DNA from: Bdellovibrio sp. KM01
GTDB lineage: Bacteria; Bdellovibrionota; Bdellovibrionia; Bdellovibrionales; Bdellovibrionaceae
DNA: 64,000 nt
Assembly: GCF_013752535.1 (NCBI RefSeq)
Contig: NZ_CP058348.1
Span: 992,001-1,056,000, forward strand
Direction: 5' to 3'
Position numbers and translations under genes: made by a program. Positions 19,623 to 28,292 of the stretch are shown here, piece after piece (the first letter of the stretch is position 1; every line of letters starts with the position of its first letter). The notes beneath the pieces are model-generated. The model searched no databases, had not been told where the DNA came from, and saw nothing but the letters and a program-made list of their open reading frames with translations.

Positions 19623-22600
19623 ATGTTTCATTTAACCTATTTGTACGTATTTGAAACGCTAAGACGGTATCTTGCCTATCTGGGGCTTACGCTGTTTTTT
19701 TTGCTGTCTTCGTGTACGCTGGAATTGACGTTGGTTGACGTCGCCTCCCAGGCTTTTTTCACCCTGAAGCCCTCGAGCTATTCCGCAAACACGACGGCTG
19801 TTTTTGAATTTGATTCTTCGTTGTCATCGCAGGCTGTTTATAAATGCTCCTTAGACGGTTCGGATTGGTATTCATGTGGTAGCCCTGTGTCTCTGTCGAG
19901 TTTGAGTTCAGGTTTGCATACGTTCAAAGTGATGGTCACTGATTCAGCAGGGAAGTCCCATAAAGAATCTTCGGTTGCCTGGACAGTGGACACGGATCTT
20001 CCCGTTTTAACTGTGTCACTAACTCCAACGGCAGTTAATAATTTAGCAAGCGCATCTTTTAACTTTGAGGCTACTGACGCCACATCCACAATCGTAGGTT
20101 ATGAGTGTGAGCACACGACTCTTACTAATTCAACGAGTTCGTTTGCAGCTTGTGCTCCGCTGGTCCCTTTGGTGGGTCTTACGCAAGACACTCATACTTA
20201 TAAAATTCGCGCGGTGGATGCCGCGGGAAATCGTTCTGCCGTCTTTACTTATTCTTGGACTGTTGATTTAACAGCACCTTCAATTCAACTGACGGCAAAG
20301 CCCGCGGCTGCTACGATCAGCACTTCAGCGACGTTTAATTTTACAAATACCGAAACCGGCGGAGGCGCCTTTGTTGGTTACGAGTGTAAGATTGATTCTG
20401 ATCCCTATGTCCCTTGCATAAGTGGCATTTCTTTTAATTCCCTTTCACAAGGTACTCACAGTTTTTCCATAAAAGCTTCTGATACTGTCGGTAACATCAG
20501 CACTTTGACATACAGCTGGATCGTGGACTCCGGGGTGGTGACGCTCTCGTCTTTTTCTATTGCCAATGGCGCGACCACCATCGGTTTCGCCTATACAACA
20601 ACCCAATTAACGGCCACATCTTCATTTGCCGCAATCACAGGTGTCAGATTTTCGGAGCTCGCAGATTTTTCGGATGCGACCTGGGTACCCTTTTCGGCGA
20701 ATGGCACGGTCACTTTGAAAAATCCCGGCGGCCTTAAGACTCTTTATGCTCAAGTACGAAATGCCGCGGGTACTGTCAGTAATTCCTTGTCGGATTCTAT
20801 TACTCTGGATTTGGGAAATCCTCCGATCATCACGATTTCTTCTCCAGTCGGCGGGCAAAATTATTCCCCGGGCAATAGCACAATTCCCATTCAATGGTCG
20901 TGCAGCCCTGGTGCTGGTCCCATTCCGTTGGCGGCAAATCCTATTCGCTCGATTAAATATACTGTTGATGATGGCATCAGTTTTCACATCATCGCGGAAA
21001 ACCTTCCCAATAATCTAAGTGCGACGACTGGTTCCTACGCCTGGAATTTGCCAACTGTGACTCCCACGGGCCAAAATATCTTAGCGTCCATGCCTTTAAA
21101 AATTTTGGTTAGTTGTGCCTCCGAAGCCGGCGTGGTCACCAGCGCAATTTCAAATGCAGTGAATTCCAAGTGGACCGTCCTGGTGGGGGAGCCTGGAAAT
21201 TTAAATGATGGCGTTCATATTAATGCTGCGGATTTAACAGCTAACGTTTCGCTAGGAGCTTTCGGGTATTTTGCAGATTCGCAAAATAAAATGTATTTTA
21301 CTAAGTTCAATAGTATTTCGACGGTGAATTCCGAGACAGGTCTGGTAACCTCGTGGATGGGAGAACCATACACCGCTTCTTGCGATGTCGTCGGTGGAAA
21401 GTTCACGGCTCCCGTAATTCTGGATATTAATGAATCAGACCAAATGCTTGTATTTAGTTTTGCTTGTTCGCTCGTTGCCCGTATTCGTATTTCTGATAGG
21501 ACCGTTCTGTGGAGTAAGCAGCTACCGACGATCATTTCAAACAGCGCCGTTTTAAATAAAGAACAAGCCTCTGCTTTACGGTATGTAAAGACAGGACATT
21601 TGTTTTATTTTTCGAACGAAGCCTTTTATATGGTTGATCTGAATTCTACGAATAAGGATCCGGTACTGGTGTTAGGAAATCCAGGCGCATGCGGAACTCT
21701 GGGGGCTGTGGGTACGATGGCGGATGCTTCACCCATCCCGTGTCCTACTTCGGATCTTTATTTGACTCTGGTAAGACCTGATTTGCAAAAAATTTGGATT
21801 CAGGTCAACGGCAGTACTTTCGAGCTGCAACAGCAGGGCGCTTACGGCAAATATAAAATTGCGCAGGTGGGTATGACCACAAATACTTGGGGCACATTTT
21901 TTAATCGTTGCACCCAGGTGGCATCTCAACCGAATAAGATTTATTGCATCAGGGCCCAGTATGAGGGAAATAAAATTGCTTACTTTGATCTCACGACTGA
22001 AACCTGGTCTGCTACTTTTAATTTGGACAAGCATTATAAAAACATGTCGACGATCTATTTTCTGGGCGCGGCTAAAGATTTTATTTATGCCTTTTCAACA
22101 ACGACCAATGAACTTTATAAAGTGGTGGATGATGAAGGTGTCTTTACCAATTCCGCCATTGCGGGTACACCATTCTTTACTTACGGAAATGGTACTGACG
22201 TCAATAAAACGGCCTTCACGCAAATATCCAGTATAGCTTACGAAGCGACAGGTAATAATCTTTACGTGCGTGGACCAAGACATTTGCGACGCTTGCATGT
22301 CAATACGTCGACACCGGGATCTGAATACATTGACACTATCTCGACGGGGTTTCACGGATCTGCCGGTAATAGTTCTGCGTATGCTTCATTAACCGTGTCC
22401 TCCGCGGGTATTGCAGCGTTTTCTCAGATTGCAGGAACTCCGGCCAACTTGTGGAGTTCATACAATCTCTCTGGGTGGGGAGCAGCCACGGTCGAGCAGA
22501 CTCTGGCGATCGGGCCTTATTACTATCAGGCGACTTCGGCCGCATCAGCCTATCCAGCATATGGAGCAGGTCTATTTAATGCGACGGGCACCAGTTATAA

Positions 22601-23228
22601 TTTGATGGCAGCAAGAAAACTTGGCACTTTCCTTCCGAATGGAAAACTTTATTTCTATGGCTCATCCGGTTTGAACGATCAAACGGACTTGTGGATCTTT
22701 GAATCAGACAGCACTACCGGAAAAATTCAGCCCATCGCTGGTGGAGCCGGCGCTGCAAGCTATGTGGCGACTGATCACGGGCAGTTGGCTTTGGGATCGT
22801 ATTTAAGTGATATCTATGGAATGCAGCCGGATGCCAACGGAGACCTTTTAATTTTCGATGGAAACAGACTGCGCAAAATCACCGTCGCCACCGAATCAGC
22901 GAACCCCAGAATTTATGATGTGATAAACTTTGGCACTCTTCCAGGAGCTCCGACAGTTTCTTATTGGACACATGCAGTCTATGACGTCAGCACCGGATGG
23001 AGTTACTTTGCAGCGGCTGAATCCTCAACTCTTAATCAAGTAGCGCAAGTTTGGGCAGCACATTCCACGCAAGGCTTTCAGCAAATCTCTACGGCCGGAT
23101 GGGTTTTACCGTCGCAGCTGGCGACCTATCGGTCGATCAATCTTTCGATAACGCCATTGGGGCTTTTATTGTTAGATACCAGTAAAAAGCGTATTCTAAA
23201 AACAGGGCTGCTTCCAACGCCGCCCTAG
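19623..23228 (+). CDS. Very large Ig-repeat lipoprotein with C-terminal propeller-like region
   Basis: The protein has 1201 residues. A hydrophobic leader ends in FFLLSSC, so it is probably lipidated at about Cys31. Residues about 40-320 hold three tandem Ig-like repeats of ~90 residues, each with YxC...C, a SGLHTF or QGTHSF strand, DxAGN or DTVGN, and a closing WxVD. Further Ig-like segments run to about 510. Residues about 520-1195 are beta-rich with irregular repeats (SxxNKMYF, TGNNLYVRG, KLYFYGSSG) that resemble NHL or beta-propeller surface proteins. It is likely a surface adhesin or receptor. It is preceded by a 186-base gap with no recognised signal. Confidence 0.72.
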   Translation: MFHLTYLYVFETLRRYLAYLGLTLFFLLSSCTLELTLVDVASQAFFTLKPSSYSANTTAVFEFDSSLSSQAVYKCSLDGSDWYSCGSPVSLSSLSSGLHTFKVMVTDSAGKSHKESSVAWTVDTDLPVLTVSLTPTAVNNLASASFNFEATDATSTIVGYECEHTTLTNSTSSFAACAPLVPLVGLTQDTHTYKIRAVDAAGNRSAVFTYSWTVDLTAPSIQLTAKPAAATISTSATFNFTNTETGGGAFVGYECKIDSDPYVPCISGISFNSLSQGTHSFSIKASDTVGNISTLTYSWIVDSGVVTLSSFSIANGATTIGFAYTTTQLTATSSFAAITGVRFSELADFSDATWVPFSANGTVTLKNPGGLKTLYAQVRNAAGTVSNSLSDSITLDLGNPPIITISSPVGGQNYSPGNSTIPIQWSCSPGAGPIPLAANPIRSIKYTVDDGISFHIIAENLPNNLSATTGSYAWNLPTVTPTGQNILASMPLKILVSCASEAGVVTSAISNAVNSKWTVLVGEPGNLNDGVHINAADLTANVSLGAFGYFADSQNKMYFTKFNSISTVNSETGLVTSWMGEPYTASCDVVGGKFTAPVILDINESDQMLVFSFACSLVARIRISDRTVLWSKQLPTIISNSAVLNKEQASALRYVKTGHLFYFSNEAFYMVDLNSTNKDPVLVLGNPGACGTLGAVGTMADASPIPCPTSDLYLTLVRPDLQKIWIQVNGSTFELQQQGAYGKYKIAQVGMTTNTWGTFFNRCTQVASQPNKIYCIRAQYEGNKIAYFDLTTETWSATFNLDKHYKNMSTIYFLGAAKDFIYAFSTTTNELYKVVDDEGVFTNSAIAGTPFFTYGNGTDVNKTAFTQISSIAYEATGNNLYVRGPRHLRRLHVNTSTPGSEYIDTISTGFHGSAGNSSAYASLTVSSAGIAAFSQIAGTPANLWSSYNLSGWGAATVEQTLAIGPYYYQATSAASAYPAYGAGLFNATGTSYNLMAARKLGTFLPNGKLYFYGSSGLNDQTDLWIFESDSTTGKIQPIAGGAGAASYVATDHGQLALGSYLSDIYGMQPDANGDLLIFDGNRLRKITVATESANPRIYDVINFGTLPGAPTVSYWTHAVYDVSTGWSYFAAAESSTLNQVAQVWAAHSTQGFQQISTAGWVLPSQLATYRSINLSITPLGLLLLDTSKKRILKTGLLPTPP

Positions 23229-23230
23229 TT

Positions 23231-23779
23231 CTATGAAAAAATATCGGTGACCTGATAATGAATGGGTTTGAACGAGCCGTTGTTTGAACCCTCATGCGAA
23301 CATGCCGTTAAGCCAACGATTAAATCCGTTAAAGCTTTAAACACAATATAGTCGCCAGGTTTCGATTTCGGAGGCAGTATTTCTAAAGCTCCCTCTGGGC
23401 TAACTGTCACATTCATAAAGATATTGAACGTCGTTGAGATATGATCGGGTTGAATCGCATATTTAGAAAATGCGTTACATAAGTTTTCATGGCAGCTCGG
23501 GTGGTAGTCATCATTACCCGCGACAATTTGAAACATACGCAGACTACAAGGAGTCATCAGGAAATCATGACGACCACAGGTGTCTTCAATAATTTCCAGC
23601 AGGGGATTGCTTCTTTGTGAATAAAGCTTGTGTCCCTTAGTTAGAAAAATTCGATCATTATAATCAATCGATCTTCCGGACGACAGACTTTCGGAAGGGT
23701 CAGAGGCATTAAAGCAAAACAAGTCCGCGACCTGTTCGCCGAATGGATCCGTCACCTTCAAGTGCTGATCCTTTTTCAA
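23231..23779 (-). CDS. DUF1989 protein (urea-carboxylase-associated / carboxyguanidine deiminase-like)
   Basis: The family signature is clear: DPFGEQVADLFCFN, then TCGRHDFLMTPCS and HPSCHENL with the Cys/His residues thought to bind metal, and the C-terminal TDLIVGLTACS. DUF1989 includes the CgdA/CgdB carboxyguanidine deiminase subunits. The only ordinary start is TTG 23779, with GGGAG 11 bases upstream. The family-conserved PPQSGASF lies in frame upstream of it, so translation may begin at a rarer codon (ATA or ATT near 23809-23812). It is the last gene of the four-gene cluster with the YqcI/YcgG, FabD-like and ferritin-like genes. Confidence 0.82.
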   Translation of the reverse strand: MKKDQHLKVTDPFGEQVADLFCFNASDPSESLSSGRSIDYNDRIFLTKGHKLYSQRSNPLLEIIEDTCGRHDFLMTPCSLRMFQIVAGNDDYHPSCHENLCNAFSKYAIQPDHISTTFNIFMNVTVSPEGALEILPPKSKPGDYIVFKALTDLIVGLTACSHEGSNNGSFKPIHYQVTDIFS

Positions 23780-23820
23780 CAGAAATGAAGCTCCCGATTG
23801 AGGAGGAATTATATTTAGAT

Positions 23821-24495
23821 TTATTTTCCCGCTCCCTTATGAAAAGGACAGACCCAGTCTGCGCTGTTGTTCCGACCGGAAAACTGAATGGCTTCCCAAT
23901 GATCATTATACTTTTCACTCATGGGATTCACATCGCCTTGAAATAGAATATCTCTTTTGCGATTGGCTTGAATCATCGGTTGATAACGATTTCGGCGGTC
24001 CAATTCCTTAAACTGTTCATAGACATTAAATACCAATGTCGGATATCGAATCCGACGCGACAGGCGAGAGCTTTGCTGATGCATGCCCACCACAAAGAAA
24101 GCGGTGCCCCCTAAACTAAAACAGAAGTTTTTGTCTTCAGGATTATCGCTAAAGGCGGTGTCCCAAGATTGATCAATATGGGGAACCTCTGTCAGATGCG
24201 AAAGCTCCTTCCACAGACGTCTTTCGAAATCTTCCTCATCCATGTCGATTAAATCAGGAAAAACAGCAAAGTAACTAAGCTCTAATGAACCGGTCTTTTT
24301 TTGTTCATCTCGAAGAGCTAAAAGATCTGCCGCTAAACGCGCGCTCTGATCTCCGGCTCCCAAGACGCCAAACATTCCCATGCGGCATTGTCCCGTGGAG
24401 AGCGTTTTAAGGGCTGCGATACAAGGGTAGTTTTCTTTAAAAACAAGATCGGAGATTTCTTTCTCAAATTCCGTGAGAGTCGTTTCATCAGTCAT
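23821..24495 (-). CDS. YqcI/YcgG family protein (GntA-type heme-dependent N-hydroxylase candidate)
   Basis: The 224-residue protein matches the YqcI/YcgG family: GGTAFFVVGMHQQSSRLSRR, PTLVFNVYEQF, the NP-containing GDVNPMS and the C-terminal WVCPF. A member of this family, GntA, is the heme-dependent N-hydroxylase of guanitoxin biosynthesis. Bacillus also carries a YcgG and a DUF1989 protein (YcgI) in the same gene series, as found here. ATG 24495 is preferred over TTG 24531 for its codon. It is cytoplasmic. Its partner genes suggest oxidation of a nitrogen-containing small molecule; that is inference. Confidence 0.82.
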   Translation of the reverse strand: MTDETTLTEFEKEISDLVFKENYPCIAALKTLSTGQCRMGMFGVLGAGDQSARLAADLLALRDEQKKTGSLELSYFAVFPDLIDMDEEDFERRLWKELSHLTEVPHIDQSWDTAFSDNPEDKNFCFSLGGTAFFVVGMHQQSSRLSRRIRYPTLVFNVYEQFKELDRRNRYQPMIQANRKRDILFQGDVNPMSEKYNDHWEAIQFSGRNNSADWVCPFHKGAGK

Positions 24496-24557
24496 GCGGA
24501 CAACGCTATCGATATGGTTTGCACATATCAATAGGGGGTGTCGAATAACAAGCGCGT

Positions 24558-25472
24558 TTAGATTAGCAATTCGTAAGCTTCTTTAGTTTCTACGCTCACC
24601 GGAATATCTCGCATTAGTCCCGAAAGCGAGCGACACGGGCCGATGTTGATGAATGTGGTGATACCCTTTTCATTCACCAGCTTTTGCACTGCTTGTGACC
24701 AATGAATGGTGCGCGTAATAGAAAGCAGAAATTCTTCCTTGATGATTGTTGGATCTTCCAAAGGTTGGGCACTTAAGCTTGAGAAAACAGGAATCTGCGG
24801 GCGGTATGTTTGCACCTCGGCAAAGTCACTTTCCACCGCGCGCACATAAGGCAGGATATAGCGAGAGTGAGCTGGATAATCGAGGATGTTCATCGTGTTC
24901 CAGCCTTTTTCTTTTGCACGCTCTTCCACTTTGCCTAAATCAGCGTATCTGCCGCCGACATTCAAAAAGCGCGGAGTTAAGCAAGACACGTCGACTGCGA
25001 CTTCATCAAACCACCGATAGTCTTCTTCGCTAAAAATTTCGCCCTTAGGCGCCAGGACTCCGATGTTGCGACCAATTTGATCTATACCATCGATTTTTTG
25101 AGTGAAATGAATATGATTATAAATGGCGTCTTCAAAGGTGTAAGCCCCGGCAAACACGGCCCGAGCTAAATCTCCCAAGGAGCATCCCATCACCCAGTCG
25201 GGGCTTCCATGCTGGTCGCGCATGCGTTCCGCAACACCGGCTTGAATTGCACAGATAGCGACCGCCGCAAGGCTGATGTTATGGATGGAATAAATTTCTT
25301 CTGTGGGAAGTTCCAAGAATTCTTTAAAAGAAAATTTCTTACCAAAACGATTTGCAATAATGTCTTCCGCTTTTGTGAAATAAGATTGAACTTCTGGCAG
25401 GTGAGTAAACCGATTGCGATCTGATTTACGAATCAAGGCATTCAGGCCCGGGAAAATATATGCCGTAGCCAT
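24558..25472 (-). CDS. FabD-like acyltransferase with altered active site
   Basis: The 304-residue protein keeps the malonyl-CoA:ACP transacylase fold: a YIFPGLN start, a nucleophile elbow GCSLGD (Ser98) in place of GHSLGE, the catalytic His202 in YPAHSRYI, and a C-terminal NIGPCRSLSGL. The His before the nucleophile is replaced by Cys, and I do not see the usual carboxylate-binding Arg. It may therefore transfer an acyl group other than malonyl, or not be a transacylase. Its ATG overlaps the stop of the ferritin-like gene by one base (TAATG), so the two are translationally coupled. Confidence 0.8.
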   Translation of the reverse strand: MATAYIFPGLNALIRKSDRNRFTHLPEVQSYFTKAEDIIANRFGKKFSFKEFLELPTEEIYSIHNISLAAVAICAIQAGVAERMRDQHGSPDWVMGCSLGDLARAVFAGAYTFEDAIYNHIHFTQKIDGIDQIGRNIGVLAPKGEIFSEEDYRWFDEVAVDVSCLTPRFLNVGGRYADLGKVEERAKEKGWNTMNILDYPAHSRYILPYVRAVESDFAEVQTYRPQIPVFSSLSAQPLEDPTIIKEEFLLSITRTIHWSQAVQKLVNEKGITTFINIGPCRSLSGLMRDIPVSVETKEAYELLI

Positions 25473-26821
25473 TATTGGAGCTCCATCATCGGTTCAGCTT
25501 CTGTAATCGGCACTTTCACATTCTTAGCCAGCGTCGTGGAATAAGCATGTCTGTATGGAGGAGCAAAGTTCGCCTTTTGATCAAACTCCAGCAAAAGCGC
25601 AATGGCGTTTTCAGCGACTTTTTCAAAGATTTCTTCTTCGGTTTGACGGACAAATTTCAAAAGTTCCGGATTTAGCAGACGCTGTTCATTTAACGCCGTA
25701 TTCACCATTTGCGTGTGCTCGGCTTCGTCTTCAAGGATAGAGGTGATCGTGTGAGCCACTCCCACGTTGTCAGTCCATTTGATGATGTCGCTATAGTGTT
25801 TAAATACGCGCATCTCAAGACCCCAGGCTCCGTACAGATAAAGCATATCGGCATCTTTGATTTCACGAACCAAAGCGCTGAAATAACGAGTCAGATATCT
25901 TTGTAACTGACGATTTAAACGGTGATCGAGTTCTTTATACCCCTCAACCATCATCAAACGACGACGATCCATCAGGACAGATCGGTGAAGCATACGTGCG
26001 TGGCGCATTTCATCTTCCACGTGCTCGGGCATTTGCGCAGGCAAATTTAGACCGCGAGAAGTGAATTCCTGTTGCATGTGTTCTGCAGCGGCAGATTCAC
26101 TGTGCCCTAAGGCTTGCACCCAGGCGATAGTGGCAGCCGGGCGCTCTCCCAGAAGCCAAGCTAAACGGACGCTCGCTTTGGCAGAGACACTGGGGCCTCG
26201 CGCGCGGGACTGAAATTCACGAATTAAATCTGTCATGCGCTCGGCCATCAGCAGACACATTTCTTTTTCAATACTTTGCAGCTCTTGCAGGGACAGACGG
26301 TCTTGTTCAGTTAAAGAGTTGCGAAATTTTCTGCCCAGCTGTATGTGGGCGGTTTCGTCGTCTAAAACTGATTGCATGGCTTCGCGAATATGTGCAAAGC
26401 CGGTGCTTGGGATGTAGGCTGAATAAATTTGAAATGGAAACTGCTCAATCGTGATCGCGCCATGAACGTAAGCCGCGAACCGATTGTTCGCTTTTACTAA
26501 TTCTGGATTACCAAAGTAACCCATGATGAATGTTTCAATGATATCGCAAAAACGTGTGCGCAGATCTTGATAAGCTTGATTCAAAGGTTCAGCAAAAGGA
26601 CGGATCGCCAAGATCACATCACGATGACGGTGCTCATCGCCAGCATGGGCCTTGATCTCTTCCAAAAATTCAGGGGGAGTGGAGTTTGAAATATTCCCTA
26701 AGATGGTTTCCGCAGCAAGATGCTCCATGTGCGCCATTGAAGTCAGCCACGCGGATTCGATATGCGCGTCTTTGGTGACTTCGTTCATGAGTGTCTGAAT
26801 CGTTTCGCTGAAGCTTTTCAT
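25472..26821 (-). CDS. Duplicated ferritin-like (putative di-iron) protein
   Basis: The 449-residue all-helical protein has two ferritin-like halves. In the first, AGDEHRHRD and LDDETAHIQLGR carry ExxH iron-ligand patterns. In the second, VEDEMRHARMLHRS and LEDEAEHTQMVN repeat them. Four ExxH-type motifs imply up to two di-iron centres or a pseudo-symmetric one, as in di-iron oxygenases. No signal peptide is seen. It is the first gene of the cluster, with Shine-Dalgarno AGGAA before ATG 26821. An oxygenase or oxidase role is inferred from the fold and from the YqcI/YcgG gene in the same operon. An alternative is a rubrerythrin-like stress protein. Confidence 0.8.
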   Translation of the reverse strand: MKSFSETIQTLMNEVTKDAHIESAWLTSMAHMEHLAAETILGNISNSTPPEFLEEIKAHAGDEHRHRDVILAIRPFAEPLNQAYQDLRTRFCDIIETFIMGYFGNPELVKANNRFAAYVHGAITIEQFPFQIYSAYIPSTGFAHIREAMQSVLDDETAHIQLGRKFRNSLTEQDRLSLQELQSIEKEMCLLMAERMTDLIREFQSRARGPSVSAKASVRLAWLLGERPAATIAWVQALGHSESAAAEHMQQEFTSRGLNLPAQMPEHVEDEMRHARMLHRSVLMDRRRLMMVEGYKELDHRLNRQLQRYLTRYFSALVREIKDADMLYLYGAWGLEMRVFKHYSDIIKWTDNVGVAHTITSILEDEAEHTQMVNTALNEQRLLNPELLKFVRQTEEEIFEKVAENAIALLLEFDQKANFAPPYRHAYSTTLAKNVKVPITEAEPMMELQ

Positions 26822-27046
26822 TTCTCAATTCCTAACACGACTCACGTTAGGGGAGCCAATTAACTTTGGGGTGCTTTACATTAATTTCTTAGACCTCAAT
26901 GTTAACGATTTGATGGTTGTGCTGCGCGGCAATTGCTTCTGTTTGAACTAACTAGACCTTTGGCTTGAATTCACACCCTCAAATCGCTTGTCCTTCAATC
27001 TGGTTTAAAGCTGGCCTAAAGTACTGCGTATTAAGAGGTGATTTTT

Positions 27047-27796
27047 ATGGGATCAATCGTAGCATTCATCAATCAAAAAGGCGGCGTCGCTAAAACTACG
27101 ACAGCAATTAATGTTGCTGCACAATGGGCTCACAACGGCAAAAAAGTTTTGCTGGTTGATTTGGATCCGCAGTCGTCTGCGACTCGCTCGATCTTTGGCG
27201 ACATGGATTTTGAAAATACTATCTATGATGTTTTGACGGGCGAGCTGGCTGCCCAAGACGCCGTGGTGCCTTCGGAAACTTTTGGCTTTGATGTGATTCC
27301 GTCTGAAATCATGTTAAGCGGTATCGAAATCATCCTGGCTTCTAAATTCGGTCGCGAGAGTATTTTGAAACGTGGCTTGGCAGAGATCAAAGATCAATAC
27401 GACATCATCGTGATCGACTGTTCGCCGTCTTTGGGGCTTTTGACAGTGAATGCCTTGATTGCTTCCAAAGATATCGTGATTCCAATTTGTCCCGAGTACT
27501 TTTCTTTAAAAGGTATCGAGCTGATCCTTGAGACGTTGAAAAACATCCACCAAGGTTTGGGTCATAAAATTGACGTTCGTGGCATCATTATTTCTAAATA
27601 CCGCAATCGTAAGATTGTGGAAAAAGTAATCAATGATCTGCGCACGAACTACACGATCCCGGTATTTAATAACTACATTCCGGATTCCATCGTGGTTGAA
27701 GAAGCGCATCACAATCACAAACCAATGCTTCAGTACTCGCCAAGAAATCCTGCAGGTCAGGCTTTAGCTAATCTTGCTGTGGAAATGTGGGCGTAG
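27047..27796 (+). CDS. ParA-family ATPase (orphan)
   Basis: This is a Soj/ParA-type P-loop ATPase of 249 residues. The deviant Walker A motif NQKGGVAKTTTAIN is at about 8-21, and the motifs DLDPQSSAT and IVIDCSPSLG follow. Such proteins dimerise with ATP, coat DNA and position chromosomes, plasmids or protein complexes. Start ATG 27047 has AGAGGTG six bases upstream. No parB or parS site is visible. The next gene overlaps by 10 bases and is the likely partner. This suggests positioning of a cellular structure rather than a plasmid partition locus. Confidence 0.92.
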   Translation: MGSIVAFINQKGGVAKTTTAINVAAQWAHNGKKVLLVDLDPQSSATRSIFGDMDFENTIYDVLTGELAAQDAVVPSETFGFDVIPSEIMLSGIEIILASKFGRESILKRGLAEIKDQYDIIVIDCSPSLGLLTVNALIASKDIVIPICPEYFSLKGIELILETLKNIHQGLGHKIDVRGIIISKYRNRKIVEKVINDLRTNYTIPVFNNYIPDSIVVEEAHHNHKPMLQYSPRNPAGQALANLAVEMWA

Positions 27797-28290
27797 GCAG
27801 TCTTAATCCTTTATTCGTAGATTCAACAAAACCCATTGGTGATAAAGTCGTCACCAATGTGGAATTGTTATCCATCGTGCTTCACGATGGGGATTCCGTA
27901 TTTTTTGAAGTCAGTGACGAATATGGTTTTCAACAACGCTTTGCTTTAAAGTCTGTGGAAACCAAAAAGTCTGTCAAATACACAGCCGAAGTTTGGCTTA
28001 AATACCAACATGAAATTCAATATCGCTTTGTGATGGTGAATGGCGGAGAAGAAGTTTTCGTCTCGGCCACACAGAAAGCTCGTGCGGGTCATATCATTTC
28101 TGACAAATGGGCGCCGACATTTAAACCAGATGCTTTGCGCGAGAAAAAATCAAAACGTCCACAACAACGTGGAGAAGCTGCTGCCGCGGCCGTGAAAGAA
28201 GCCAAAGCCCAACGCGAAGCCCGAAGTAAACCTTTGGGGCAACCTAATATGCTGTCGCAAATTAAGTCTTTAATTGACGACTTGCTATAG
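27787..28290 (+). CDS. Hypothetical partner of orphan ParA
   Basis: The protein has 167 residues and starts with GTG 27787 inside the end of the ParA gene. The N-terminal ~110 residues are predicted beta-sandwich (short alternating hydrophobic strands, FFEVSDEYGFQQRF, AEVWLKYQHEIQYRFVM), reminiscent of CBM48 or Ig-like modules. A basic Ala/Lys/Arg-rich helical linker follows, then a C-terminal amphipathic helix (MLSQIKSLIDDLL). I know no family for it. Overlap with ParA and the basic tail suggest it is the cargo adaptor or ATPase activator of this ParA, by analogy with other ParA partners. Confidence 0.65.
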   Translation: MGVGSLNPLFVDSTKPIGDKVVTNVELLSIVLHDGDSVFFEVSDEYGFQQRFALKSVETKKSVKYTAEVWLKYQHEIQYRFVMVNGGEEVFVSATQKARAGHIISDKWAPTFKPDALREKKSKRPQQRGEAAAAAVKEAKAQREARSKPLGQPNMLSQIKSLIDDLL

Positions 28291-28292
28291 CA

